Shown here: one piece after another, positions 45,901 to 56,990 of the stretch | How positions within the stretch are numbered: position 1 is the stretch's first letter | Layout of the letters: each line of letters begins with the position of its first letter | Origin: Nemertoderma westbladi | Lineage: Eukaryota > Xenacoelomorpha > Nemertodermatida > Nemertodermatidae | DNA: 64,000 bases | Reading direction: 5' to 3' | Assembly: GCA_032718475.1 (NCBI GenBank) | Contig: JAUCBJ010008156.1 | Location: 1-64,000, forward strand | Program-made: the position numbers and the translations under genes | The notes under the pieces: generated by a model | The model's input: the letters and a program-made list of their open reading frames with translations, nothing else | Told to the model about the DNA's origin: nothing | Database searches by the model: none

Positions 45901-47415
45901 CGGCAGCAAACCAATGTGTGTGTACCCGGCATCAAACCAATGTGTGTGTACCCGGCAGCAAACCAATGTGTGTGTACCCGGCTGCAAACCAATGTGTGTG
46001 TACCCGGCAGCAAACCAATGTGTGTGTACCCGGCAGCAAACAATGTGTGTGTACCCGGCAGCAAACCAATGTGTGTGTACCCGGCAGCAAACCAATGTGT
46101 GTGTACCCGGCAGCCAACAATGTGTGTGTACCCGGCAGCAAACCAATGTGTGTACCCGGCATCAAACCAAAGTGTTTGTACCGGGCAGCAAACCAATGCA
46201 TGTGTACCCGGCAGCAAACAATGTGTGTGTACCCGGCAGCAAACCAATGTGTGTGTACCCGGCAGCAAACCAATGTGTGTGTACCCGGCAGCAAACAATG
46301 TGTGTGTACCCGGCAGCAAACCAATGTGTGTACCCGGCATCAAACCAAAGTGTTTGTACCGGGCAGCAAACCAATATGTGTGTACCCAGCATCAAATCAA
46401 TGTGTGAACCCGGCAGCAAACCAATGTGTGTGTATCCGGCAGCAAACAGTGTGTGTGTACCCGGCAGCAAACCAAGTGTGTGTACCCGGCATCAAACCAA
46501 AGTGTTTGTACCGGGCAGCAAACCAATATGTGTGTACCCAGCATCAAATCAATGTGTGAACCCGGCAGCAAACCAATGTGTGTGTATCCGGCAGCAAACA
46601 GTGTGTGTGTACCCGGCAGCAAACCAATGTGTGTGTACCCGGCATCAAACCAATGTGTGTGTACCCGGCAGCAAACAATGTGTGTGTACCCGGCAGCAAA
46701 CCGATGTGTGTGTACCCGGCATCAAACCAATAGTGTGTGTACCCGGCAGCAAACCAATGTGTGTGTACCCGGCAGCAAACAATGTGTGTGAACCCGGCAG
46801 CAAACCAATGTGTGTGTATCCGGCAGCAAACAGTGTGTGTGTACCCGGCAGCAAACCAATGTGTGTGTACCCGGCATCAAACCAATGTGTGTGTACCCGG
46901 CAGCAAACCAATGTGTGTGTACCCGGCATCAAACCAATGTGTGTGTACCCGGCAGCAAACCAATGTGTGTGTATCCGGCAGCAAATCTATGTGTGTGTAC
47001 CCGGCATCAAACCAATGTGTGTGTACCGGGCAGCAAACAATGTGTGTGTACCCGGCAGCAAACCAATGTGTGTGTACCCGGCAGCAAACCAATGTGTGTG
47101 TACCCGGCATGCAAACCAATGTGTGTGTACCCGGCAGCAAACCAATGTGTGTGTACCCGGCAGCAAACCAATGTGTGTGTACCCGGCATCAAACCAATGT
47201 GTGTGTACCCGGCAGCAAACCAATGTGTGTGTACCCGGCAGCAAACCAATGTGTGTGTAGCCGGCATCAAACCAATGTGTGTGTACCCGGCAGCAAACCA
47301 AAGTGTGTGTAGCCGGCAGCAAACAATGTGTGTGTACCCAGCAGCAAACAATGTGTGTGTACCCGGCAGCAAACCAATGTGTGTACCCGGCATCAAACCA
47401 AAGTGTGTGTGTTTA
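39960..47415. repeat. 7.45-kb minisatellite, 25/26-bp units with higher-order structure
   Basis: Roughly 290 units of CAAACCAATGTGTGTGTACC plus CGGCAG (26 bp) or the 25-bp form with CAAACAATG. Variant units (GTGCGAACCCGG, GTTCCCGGCCGC, GCATCAAACCAAAG, GTTTGTACCGGG, GTATCCGG) recur in fixed order. For example the GGGTGTAGCCGG-GTGCGTCTACC block recurs at about 40490, 40976, 41231, 41538 and 42076, and a block with AAAGTGTTTGTACCGGG recurs at about 42700, 43040, 46170 and 46500. About 45360-46130 is more uniform. The unit has no stop in most frames on either strand, which gives long meaningless frames. Confidence 0.95.
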
Positions 47416-47958
47416 GCGCATTTGATAAAAAATATGTTCTTTCAATCTCAATTTCATATATTGTGACGCTTTCCTGTTGTTTCATAAAACACATGCAAAA
47501 TGAACCCTAATTGTCCAGTCTGATACAAATGAGCGGGATGGCGCTAGTGTACCTTCAACGAAGGCCGTTCAAGTGTATCTGTTTATTTCCCCTTTCTCCC
47601 TTCGATGTATTGATTTACTCTATTTTTGACTTAGTCTAATACGGTATTTGATCGGTATTTGATTATATTTAACTGATATTACAGTAACGAGAGGGTGTGG
47701 TAACACAGTATAACAAACAAATGTCTGACTAATTAATTATGTAAGGACTCAAGTCTGGCGACTGTGTTTCCCTTTAGAGGAAACGTAGTGTAACAAGTCT
47801 TTGGTCTAATTATATTGATATAGCTACCGTATTCAATTTGTGACAACTCTCGATCGTGATATAGTTAATAATAAGAGCTTTGCTTACAATCGCCATATAT
47901 ATTATATATATATATTTATATTATATATATATATTGAAATATAGAGGTTATTCTATAC
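47416..47958. other. Unassigned AT-rich sequence with a TA repeat
   Basis: No gene is seen. A run of TATATA units lies at about 47895-47938, just before the 51-bp LINE-derived patch. Confidence 0.5.
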
Positions 47959-48009
47959 ATACCCTCGAAACAGGAAAAGGGCCCCCTGGACTGACAACAA
48001 AATTCAGAA
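47959..48009 (+). repeat. 51-bp patch identical to part of the RTE-like LINE
   Basis: It matches 34962-35012 base for base, in the same orientation (ATACCCTCGAAACAGG to ACAAAATTCAGAA). No neighbouring LINE sequence accompanies it. On its right it meets the gag-like fragment. Confidence 0.9.
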
Positions 48010-48958
48010 ATGACAAAATGACTAACCTGCGAGTCTCCACTGTTTCTGGATGCATCGTCGGGCGGAGTAAGTGGCCTCCGCTGGATATTCTCCGTCATCG
48101 GCAGCACCTCACCTGGTACTACTACTCCACTCTGTATCAACCAATTGGTGACTTCTCTCTGATATCGGCGCTCCTCCTTGTCTTGAGTCTCTTCTAGTTC
48201 CACTAGATCTCTTAATTTCGCATCACTGACTTAATTCGCCTGGGCTTGCGAATTCCATAGTAACCAGTTCTCCGTCCTAACCCGTCGGAATCGCTCTGAC
48301 AATGTGCGGTGCTCCAATAAGATAGCTAAAGCCTTATCGTAGATCCACGTTGCTATGTCATTCAACTGGGAGTCCACTGCCCTTTTTGCTAGAACTGCTA
48401 GCTCCTCTGTCTGCTTAAACAGCGCTGAGATGTAGCCCTTTCTAAGTTCTACTAAACCTTCTCTTTCGATACTACCAGAATTGTCTAGCATCTTTCTTAC
48501 CTTGTCCATCGTCCGGGTTTTATGTCCGGCATGCGCGCGGAGTTTCTTCTTTAAGGCAATGTCTTGCTCTCTCGGTAGACTTGAGGGATTATTACGGGAA
48601 CTCCGGGTGCTCCTCACTGCCACTGGGACCACAGCACTGACCATACCTACAGGTCTGGAAACTGGGCTTTGGGCTCTCGCTCCAGCTAAACTGCCCTCCT
48701 TACTACTCACCTCTCACTGGGTTGGGCTGCTGTGCAATCCTTCTTTACAGTAGTAGTAGGGGACCCTACCAATATTACCTCACCTTGGTCTTCTTCACTA
48801 GTCACTATCTCATCCTCCTGTTCACTTACGTCAGCGTCACTCGCTGCGTCGTCATAGTCGGCATGGTCGTCAACAAACATGTTGACACTGTCATTAGTCG
48901 GCGGTCCAGCCACTGTCTCATAGCTGTCCTCTAGTGCCTCCTTCTCTGAGACACTCAT
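48010..48958 (-). pseudogene. Gag-like N-terminal fragment of another LTR element
   Basis: ATG at 48958 opens an acidic stretch (VDDHADYDDAASDADVSEQE) to 48707. A frame change at AGAG/GTGAGT then leads to a helical domain (DIALKKKLRAHAGHKTRTMD, then GYISALFKQTEELAVLAKR). An in-frame TAA at about 48231 separates this from a last part with LEETQDKEERRYQREVTNWL. The layout resembles N-terminal gag of BEL/Pao elements but not closely the gag at 5033; the family is uncertain. It is cut off at the 51-bp patch. Confidence 0.5.
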
Positions 48959-50369
48959 TGTTTAAAGTATATTGTTTGCCTTCTAGCCAAAATCTCGCAA
49001 AAATTCGAGATATATATATTAATTCAATCGAAATTTCGATTAAATTATTTGTCAAATAATGTATTTGGTTTCAAATGTCAAATGCAAAATCTTAATTCAC
49101 AATATAAAATATTATGAATTTAATTGTATAGTTATAGTAAATACCGGTATAATATTTAAACAAAAATATAGCCCTATAGCTATTATACAGCATTCAAATA
49201 CTGGTGTGACACCAATATATTTTTGAATCTAATTCAAAAAATTCAAAAAAAATAAATCTGTCACCCAACAATATTTCTAATTGTATATATGTATATATAT
49301 AGCTCAAATCAGCCTAACTTTATTTTTAAATGTTATATATGTATCCACTGGCGTGTGGCTACCTACACCTTCAGGTCGCGACACTCTCTCTCTCCTCCAA
49401 CTGAGCGATCCAAAACACCATGGCCGGCTAAATCTAACTATCCTAACTAATAAACTGAGTTCAGTTTCGTAGTTAAACAACCAGTAATTTTTTACTGCTT
49501 CCACAAATACTCTGGTATCAACAGAACAACCAACCTTGTTCAGTGTGAGATTCCACGTCCGCGTCCTAGGCTTCAGTCTCGTTGCTGATTGCAAACCGAA
49601 CCCATAGGCCCAGACAAACCCCAACATCAGAAGTTCCATCTCGCCATGTATCTCCAGATGGTATAAAATAATTAGGCAGTTATCCAACATACCAGTAACT
49701 AAAACCCTAAATTTTATTATATATAATTTTGGCCGAAACTGAATTCTCACAAACCTAGCTACTAATTTTGAATTTACTAATTTTACAATTTACAATTTAC
49801 CCTAACGGCCCAACAAACTGCTGTATTTCAAATGATTAGTAAACAAATAAAGGCTATTTACTGTTGAACTATGTACGGCTCTGCCAATCATACACACTCC
49901 TTTCTCTGTCAGAATCCCAACAGAGAGCTAATTGTTCTAATTTATAAGCCAAACAGAACAACCAAAACAATAAATCCGATTTGGCTTCCTAAACTACTTA
50001 ATACGAGTGTGGGTGATTTAATACTCGGCGTTCACTTTCCACAGTGAAATACATGTAGTTTGTGGGGTGGAACAATGTCGAATGTGAGAATGTTTTAATA
50101 TACAAAGGTGGGGGTATTAATTTCCTAATGTCGAAACTTTGACCTTGGGCTGAATGAATTCAGCGATTTTTTACTACTGCGCTACCCTAGCTACCACTGT
50201 CAACCTGTTGACCCGCTACTTTCAAATAACCGCCTGGTGTTGAATATTCTAAGGTATTTCTAAATATAATTTACCCAACTATTCTCCGCTATGCAGCGTA
50301 CAAACTCTTAATTTTATTCTAAGTGCTAAAGTAAATTACAGAAAAAATAATTAAATCAAAATACTACTA
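48959..50369. other. Unassigned sequence right of the gag-like fragment
   Basis: AT-rich and without a supported gene. It may hold the leader and LTR of the element that gave the gag-like fragment, but a second LTR copy for comparison is absent. A minus-strand open frame at 49304-49750 has no protein-like features. Confidence 0.4.
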
Positions 50370-50905
50370 CTAGGAACGGCATGCTGCATTGCAGCTGCAT
50401 TTTTAAGAATGGTGTGCCGGCTTATCGACAAAATTGCACCGCCACAACTCCCTATCACCCATGACATTAGCTAGATCATCCGCATCTTCAAGGCCAGTGT
50501 CCTTTAAGATGCGTCTCAAGAAAGTCATGGGCTGTCCACCATGCTTATTCACTCCGTGAGGCTGCCACAGTACAAGATTATGCACTGGCTGGTCCTCACA
50601 GCGAAAGCAATGTCCTGCAAAGCGGAGGCGATTTTGTTCTAGCGTCAAGCTTGGGGGAACCAATGAGACACCTCCAATGTTATATAGTGTCTGGTTGGAG
50701 ATGTGTGCATTGTAATTGACACAATTAACCCAGCGTAGCATTCTTGTGAATGTGCCATCCAGAGATTTGGTGTCCTCTGCAGTTAGAGCCCAGCATGGAC
50801 TCCCATAGAGGAGTACTGGAGCTACTGCTGCTCTAAATAATCGGACCTTAAGTTTCCGATTAATTCTCGGTGACTTCCGAATCCTGGAAAGCCTATTTAA
50901 GGCTG
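50370..50905 (-). pseudogene. 3' fragment of an RTE-like LINE
   Basis: In reverse it matches the end of the 33.1-37.0-kb element from about 36445 onward. It includes LLYGSPCWALTAEDTKSLDG, LRFAGHCFRCED and the terminal AAAAATGCAGCTGCAATGCAG. The frame is intact for about 167 codons, then the fragment ends at the GTCCAT microsatellite. It is a 5'-truncated insertion. Confidence 0.85.
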
Positions 50906-50962
50906 TCCATGTCCATGTCCATGTCCATGTCCATGTCCATGTCCATGTCCATGTCCATGTCT
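50905..50962. repeat. Hexamer microsatellite (TGTCCA)n
   Basis: About nine units of TGTCCA, followed by a degenerate TGTCTCAAAAT triplet, lie exactly at the broken 5' edge of the RTE-like fragment. Confidence 0.92.
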
Positions 50963-51205
50963 CAAAATTGTCTCAAATGTCTCAAAATTACTAAGTATTC
51001 CAGAATTCGTATTACTAATTTATTACGTTACTGAGTTATACTAGCAACAGCCTAAATAATGTATTATGACCATTGACTTCTTTATTCCAACATATGGAGC
51101 TTAGTAAAATTAATTAATTGAAACACAAATTTTCGTAAAATAAATAATAATAATATAATATAATATAAATATTAAAATACTGTTACTAAACTATAATAAA
51201 ATAAG

Positions 51206-53540
51206 TCACGGTTGATGGGGAAGTGGTTGGTCTACGCTCATCAGATACAGCGCGCATCTTAATGTAGACAGGTTGGCTGGCATTCCGGTGCATTGCAGGT
51301 AGTGGGCGGTAGATGTGGCACTATTATTGCACAACCAGCAAACACATTGATCAGTGGGTCTCCAGCAGTTCGAAATTTTACAAATCCGATGGTGGCAGCC
51401 GTTCGCCATTAACTGGGCTGCTGCACTGCGACGAAAACCGGATAGGTCCACGAGATTTATTTCCGCGTCATCGCAGTTATCTATTGCATTAAGGATTGCA
51501 GTTGACGACGAGTATTTACTGATGCCGCACCAAAGTTTGTAGTAAAATGCTCGCACTCGATGGATGTGTTCCAGCCGCGGAACGTTTTCATTAGATGTAA
51601 AAATAGTACATCCGTATGTTGTCGACGGGTAGATTACAGTTGCCCACAAACGTTTTGCCGTGGCTAACGATATATGATGTAGATTTACCTTAGTTGCAAT
51701 ACGAATAGAGCAGGCCACGCCTTTTTTGTATAAGTGCTGGAAGTGAGCTGTGGGACCATTTTTTGTTGCTAGCACTACGCCTAAGTAGTTGAACGTATTT
51801 TGAAACTCCAATAAAGTGCCATTATAATATAATTTATCACCAGAAGCTAATCGGCCACCTCTGCGGAATTTGACTGCCTTAGTTTTCTTTATATTGACCT
51901 TCAGGTCATTGACCCGACAATATTCTGATAATCTGTCCAGTGCGTCCTGGGTGACTGCGATCAAATCGCCGACTATGACGAGATCATCAGCGTACATTAT
52001 GACGATGCAGCATGCGGCCATGAGGATAGATGGGAGGTCAGCAACGAACAAGCTGAATAAAAGGGGAGAGAGTTTGTCACCTTGCACTACTCCGACCAAT
52101 TGTGTGATTGGGTCCAATACATATGTTCCAATGCAAATACATACATAATTAACTGCGATTAGTGCCCATATAGCAGTGATAAATTTTCGACTGATGCCAT
52201 GTATTACTAGACGCTGACAAAGAGTTTCTCTGTTGATGGAGTCGAACGCCTTCAGTGAAGTCGACGAAAACACAATATGTATGGCCTCCGGCCGACTGAA
52301 GAGCTATATTTATTATACCATATAGGTTCTTGACAGCCATCACCGTTGAGAGTCCTCGACGGAAGCCGTATTGAGCAGCAGGAAGGATGCCACTGATCTC
52401 GGCAAACACGTACAGACGTTCAAACAGAATAGCGGTGTATAGTTTTAGTAGACACGAAAGGAGTGCTATGCCACGATAACTGTCAGGGGATGTCTTTTTG
52501 CCTTTTCCTTTATACAGTGGTATCAGATATGATGTCAACCAGGATATTGGGCAAACTCCCAGTGTGAGACAGAGGGACAACAGACTCAGAAGGAACGGAA
52601 GAAGATGACCGAAACCGGATTTTAGCGCCTCGTTCGACACGCCATCTGGCCCCGTTGCTTTGTGGAGCTTGGCATTATTGACAGCGACCGTTATTTCCAA
52701 TGGCTCTGTTTGTTTATCTAGTATATCATTTGGTTGATCTGGAATTGGCGGTAGTTGGGGTGAGTGTTTGGTTGAAAGCAACTCTGAGAAATGTGTGAAC
52801 CAAGAATTGTTCTGACACTTGTTGAGCAACTGGTTTGACTTGGTCGCCGGTCTTCAGAATGTTCCAAAATTCCTGTTTGTCAGACTCGCACTCTTGAATT
52901 AACTTAAACTCTTTTTGGGCCTCGTACAATGTCTTTTTAGTATGCATCAACTTCTTATATGAACGAGCTAACTCCGAATATCTTTGCTTGTTTAGGGGTG
53001 TTGGCGCCCGTTTCATTAACTGAAAACTTGATATGAGTTCGTGTTTAGCCAGATAGCATTCTTGATTGAACCAAGGTTTGGAATTTCTCGGCTTACTAGA
53101 TAACGAAGAATTTGTAATAGCATTAGTTATGTAAGAACAGACATCGTCTACTCCATTGGCTATAGCAGATTGAAAATCCCCCGTCGTTAGAATGTGGCCT
53201 AATTTGTCTACATCAAGCCTCTTGATTGCTTTACAGCGCTCTTTCCTATAGTTGATGGGGCTTGTTGTTTCATATTTTATATAAACGCGCTGGTGTTTAG
53301 TGTTTGTAGTTGGGCGGATACTTACTGAGACCTTATCAGCCAATAGGTGGTCGACAAAAACGAGGTCGATTACGCTCTGACCATTCCAGGAGTAAAATGT
53401 TGGGATTGAGTGGTCGTTAATGCAGTTCAGTCCTGCGCCAAGTAGGCCACTGCATAGTGTGTCTCCACGATCATGAGGGCCATCTAAACGGCAGTTAAAA
53501 TCACCTGTTAGCAGTATGGGAAGGATAGAAGTATAGAAGT
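51206..53540 (-). pseudogene. 5'-truncated LINE with endonuclease and RT, clade uncertain
   Basis: In reverse order: the endonuclease C-terminal half (PILLTGDFNCRLDGPHDRGD, SWNGQSVIDLVFVD), then, after a frame change near 52830, an RT with HKATGPDGVSNEAL, LIPLYKGKGK, SYRGIALLSCLLKLY and YGFRRGLS. A further change near 52270 comes before FDSINRETLC, GVVQGDKLSPLLF and YADD at 51983-51994. The C-terminus has a Cys/His motif (CVCWLCNNSATSTAHYLQC). The 5' side stops inside the endonuclease at the 208-bp repeat. At least two frame breaks make it inactive. It is unlike the other two LINEs in the window. Confidence 0.82.
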
Positions 53541-53550
53541 ATGGGAATGC

Positions 53551-54067
53551 ACTTTCTGCAGGTAGTAACATGAAAAAACGCCGCTTATAGCCTAAAAACA
53601 CACTTCGACGTATAATATTCGAATATAGTTAAATAACTCTGGAAGCCCTGTGTTTTCTGAGTAGTAACACTGTGTACAAATTGGGAATAGTAACCCCAAT
53701 TGCCTCACACTTTCTCAAGTCACTGGCACTGTCTCCTCGAAAGTTATAACCTTTTAACTGGTTCTGTAGGAAGTAACATGAAAAAACGCCGCTTATAGCC
53801 TAAAAACACACTTCGACGTATAATATTCGAATATAGTTAAATAACTCTGGAAGCCCTGTGTTTTCTGAGTTGTAACACTGTGTACAAATTGGGAATAGTA
53901 ACCCAAATTGTCTCACACTTTCTCAAGTCACTGGCACTGTCTCCTCGAAAGTTAAAAGTATTCAACTATTTCTGTAGGTAGTAACATGAAAAAACGCCGC
54001 TTATAGCCTAAAAACACACTCCCACCAATTATAATTGTATGTAGTTAAATAACTCTGGAAGCCCTGT
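53551..54067. repeat. Tandem repeat, 208-bp unit, about 2.4 copies
   Basis: TAACATGAAAAAACGCCGC starts at 53566, 53774 and 53982, exactly 208 bp apart. Units are about 95 percent alike by eye. The third is cut at GCCCTGTG (about 54067). It lies at the upstream end of the truncated minus-strand LINE. Confidence 0.92.
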
Positions 54068-55690
54068 GTAAGGGTCCAGTAGTATACCGCTTACCAGATC
54101 CTAGTAACGATGTATCTTACTATGAGACTCTAGTAATGTATACGGGCTCGTACAGTATCTGACAACAAATCCCAGTCCAGGATATCTAAACAAACAGATA
54201 CAATACACAAACGACTACTGGCGAGGAACAGAGCCTAGTATCTATTCTATGTACGTGAGCGGGTTTAATGCCTACGTACTAGACAAAAGGATACCTGTCC
54301 TCTAACCGGTGAGGCAGATGTACAGTTACAGTAACAGACCAAACTCACGGGAAAACAATCCCCGCGCAGCGAATCCTAACTATCACTGACAGTCCTAAAT
54401 ACAGTAACTTGCCGCGGTGTGATTTATATGGTATATATACGAACTAGGTGGTTAACAGACCTAGTGTAACAATGCTGATTACCCCTGTCTAAATCAGCCT
54501 AAAAGGTCGTGCCTAAATGTAACAATAACTGATCCCCCTGTACGAAATCAGTCTAAAGGGTCAGGCCTAAATGTAACAATAACTGCTGGACAGAAATCAA
54601 CAGTTTATAACGAAAGTGAAATACTCTCTCTTGCCGCAACTAAATATCAGATCCTAATTTTACAAATACAGATAATTTCTACCTAAAATAATGTATAGTG
54701 CGCTATAGCTAGTAGAACTCTAAGGGCAATATGTTTTAGGGCGTGTGTGTGTGGGTGTGTTACAAATAAAACAATTTCGTGTATTTCTTTTTACTAGGTT
54801 TTAGTGATTTTCTGACTGAAATGATACCGTGCGCTAGCTACTAAAATAAACTAGTCGCGTTTGTAGAACTTTATACTCACAAAATGACGTCAAAGCTCTC
54901 TCCTTCCTATCCACAACCCAATGGGCAACCACAGTGTTAGTAACTACACCCGTGATCGGCACTAATACCAGATTCTGGTTGTAAGATAAGGAATAGGGGT
55001 TAATTGCTACCGTACGTTAGCTGATCTGGTATACTAATTTAATTCTAGAACTTTGTTGCTGCGGTAGTTAGCAGCAATACCTATCAGTACGTGGCAAGGC
55101 GCGGTAGGATATTAATAAACCTCCCTAGGCCAAGCAGTGTGCCGGTAGCAGAAATACTCCTTGCCTGATCAAATAGCTAACTCCAGACAGGGGGGGGGGG
55201 GGGGGGTACTAATGTACGTTCTACAAAGCGAACCGGTACCAAACAGTCAGTGCTACGAATCACTAAATTATGGAACATATGCTGTCCGTACCTAATATGT
55301 ACTCGCGTACTGACGAATGGCAATAGTTCGCACCTGTAGGAAGTACAGGTTAACCCAGGGGTTCGTAGGACTGACAAAGGGGGGGGGGGGGGTGTTTCTG
55401 TCTGAATATAATTATTTGATCCTAAATTTGCGGCGTCCAGTACGGCGTCACGCTTACCCTGATCTATAGGTCTTACGGCGGGCAAGGGCGTCGAACAAAG
55501 TCTTACCTTCTCACAAAGCGGGCGCTGCATAGCAAGTGGAGTATTTCGAAGGGCAAAGGGGGTGCGCGGTCAATCCAAATGTGGGCGCTAGTGTGTTGTG
55601 GACATCTCTTCCCTGCGTTGCTTACCGCCTAACGGTCTAGGCTGCCATCTCCCTGATGTTTGGCTGTCCCAAAGTTGGACCAAAAGAAAA
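54068..55690. other. Unassigned sequence with two long G runs
   Basis: No supported gene. G runs lie at 55190-55206 and 55379-55392. The start TGTAAGGG at the broken edge of the tandem repeat could be an LTR terminus, possibly of the BEL/Pao element to the right, but no second copy is present to test this. Confidence 0.35.
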
Positions 55691-55857
55691 CATGTTCAGG
55701 AATTTGCAGTATATTTACAGTTTTTACAAAGGATTTATCAAAATAAAGTTTCAACAAGAAACCGAAATAACTAATAACAATTTAGAATAACGTATAAGGA
55801 GAATTTTACAAAGTGGTAAGAAGTCGTAGAAGGGTGATAACCGAAGGCAAACCGGCC

Positions 55858-56085
55858 TTTTATACTAAATATCGCACATGGAAACTAAACAGAATTTTCC
55901 ACAGCTTCACATTTGAGCAATAAAGTGCTTCGTGCCCTATGATTGGCCCAGCTCATCGTTCAACGCAGTCCGGCCCTTACACTAATCTGGGACATGGAAT
56001 CCTAACAGAATTTTCCACTGCCTACATTTGAGCAATAAGATAATTTATGCCCTATGATTGGCCTGGCTCATCATTCGCTACGTTG
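55858..56085. repeat. Imperfect tandem duplication, about 115-bp unit
   Basis: Shared blocks are ACAGAATTTTCCAC, ACATTTGAGCAATAA and GCCCTATGATTGGCC, at about 55891-55950 and 56005-56065. No gene. Confidence 0.75.
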
Positions 56086-56125
56086 TACGTTGTGCAAACA
56101 AAATAAATGGTCCCAAAATACAATT

Positions 56126-56197
56126 TTCCCGACCGGGATTCGAACTCGTAACCTATGTAATGTAACCAACGCCTTAACCATCTGACCACTACGCCAC
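56126..56197 (-). ncRNA. tRNA-like sequence (Pol III promoter boxes), possible SINE head
   Basis: On the minus strand, GGCGTAGTGGTCAGATGGTT resembles an A box and GAGTTCGAATCCCGG a B box, about 45 nt apart. The ends do not form a clear 7-bp acceptor stem (TTGTGGC against GTCGGGA), so a tRNA-derived SINE head or tRNA pseudogene is more likely than a working tRNA gene. Confidence 0.5.
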
Positions 56198-56990
56198 AAG
56201 AGTACCTAAGAGTTTTATGTGTACAAATATGAATAGGCATATTACATTACTGTAACTCAATCAAAATACGTCGGATTTTCGAAAGTTTTTACGTTAAAGT
56301 TAAACTACAAATGCTATCTTATAGTGAAATAATTCATCACTGCTCCATGAAAACAGTAAGTAAGACTGTTTTCACCAATCGAAACATAAAATATTTACAA
56401 ACTACTTCTAAATCTACTAGTAGGGCTTAAAATATAAAATATAATCACTATCTAATTATTGCATACTTAATATTGCAGATACGGCGTAAATACAATCGAT
56501 CGTACATACAAATACAAATTTACGAATTAACTTTAGTGCCTAAAATACAAAAAAAAGGCTTTCGGTTATCAAGGTAAGCAAATTAAACAAATCAGAACAA
56601 ACAAATCGAACAAATAAATCAAAACAAATCAAACAAATAATTCAAACTCTTTCGATAAATCTTTATATATTGTAAATATACCTAATAAACCTTCACCAAA
56701 TTAAATCGGTCCAAATATAATATAAACATAATGCGCTAATAACTTTCAATAATGTCCTCCTGACGATCTAATAGTTCGTCCTGCTGGTCTGGATATCTTC
56801 TCCTGAGCACCAATTGCTAACGGTAGGCTCGCAAGCCTTCCTTTCCATATCTCGCTCCTCCAAACCCAACATTCAAACATAACGTCCAATATAAATATCC
56901 AAATATAATATCCAAATATGATATCCAAATAAAATATCAAAATAAATATCCAAAATCGGTAGGCTCGCAAGCCTTCCTTCCACTCGCTTC
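56198..56990. other. 3' non-coding side of the right-hand BEL/Pao element
   Basis: AT-rich. It contains an ATATCCAAATA-type tandem repeat at about 56880-56955 and two of the 20-nt hairpin motifs (56822-56841, 56958-56977). No gene. The 3' LTR boundary was not located. Confidence 0.5.
56822..56977 (-). repeat. Two copies of the 20-nt hairpin motif in 3' non-coding sequence
   Basis: Perfect copies at 56822-56841 and 56958-56977, 136 bp apart, lie downstream of integrase in the element's sense. They share no flanking similarity with the coding copies beyond one preceding C. Confidence 0.9.

Noticed and set aside
39960-47415. CRISPR array, or a gene for Cys-rich repeat proteins
   Set aside because: There are no unique spacers between repeats: the whole 25/26-bp unit is repeated head to tail. 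Open frames exist in several phases and on both strands, which is expected from a stop-poor unit.
49304-49750. 148-codon minus-strand frame
   Set aside because: Composition and lack of motifs look random, and it lies in AT-rich repeat-derived DNA.
55177-55530. 117-codon minus-strand frame with proline runs
   Set aside because: The proline runs are translations of the two G homopolymers; nothing else supports a gene.
54068-55690. Solo LTR inserted in the 208-bp repeat
   Set aside because: It starts TGTAAGGG at the break, but the interrupted repeat does not resume after any CA end, and no second copy or target duplication is visible.
56126-56197. Functional tRNA gene
   Set aside because: A and B boxes are present, but the presumed acceptor-stem halves do not pair.
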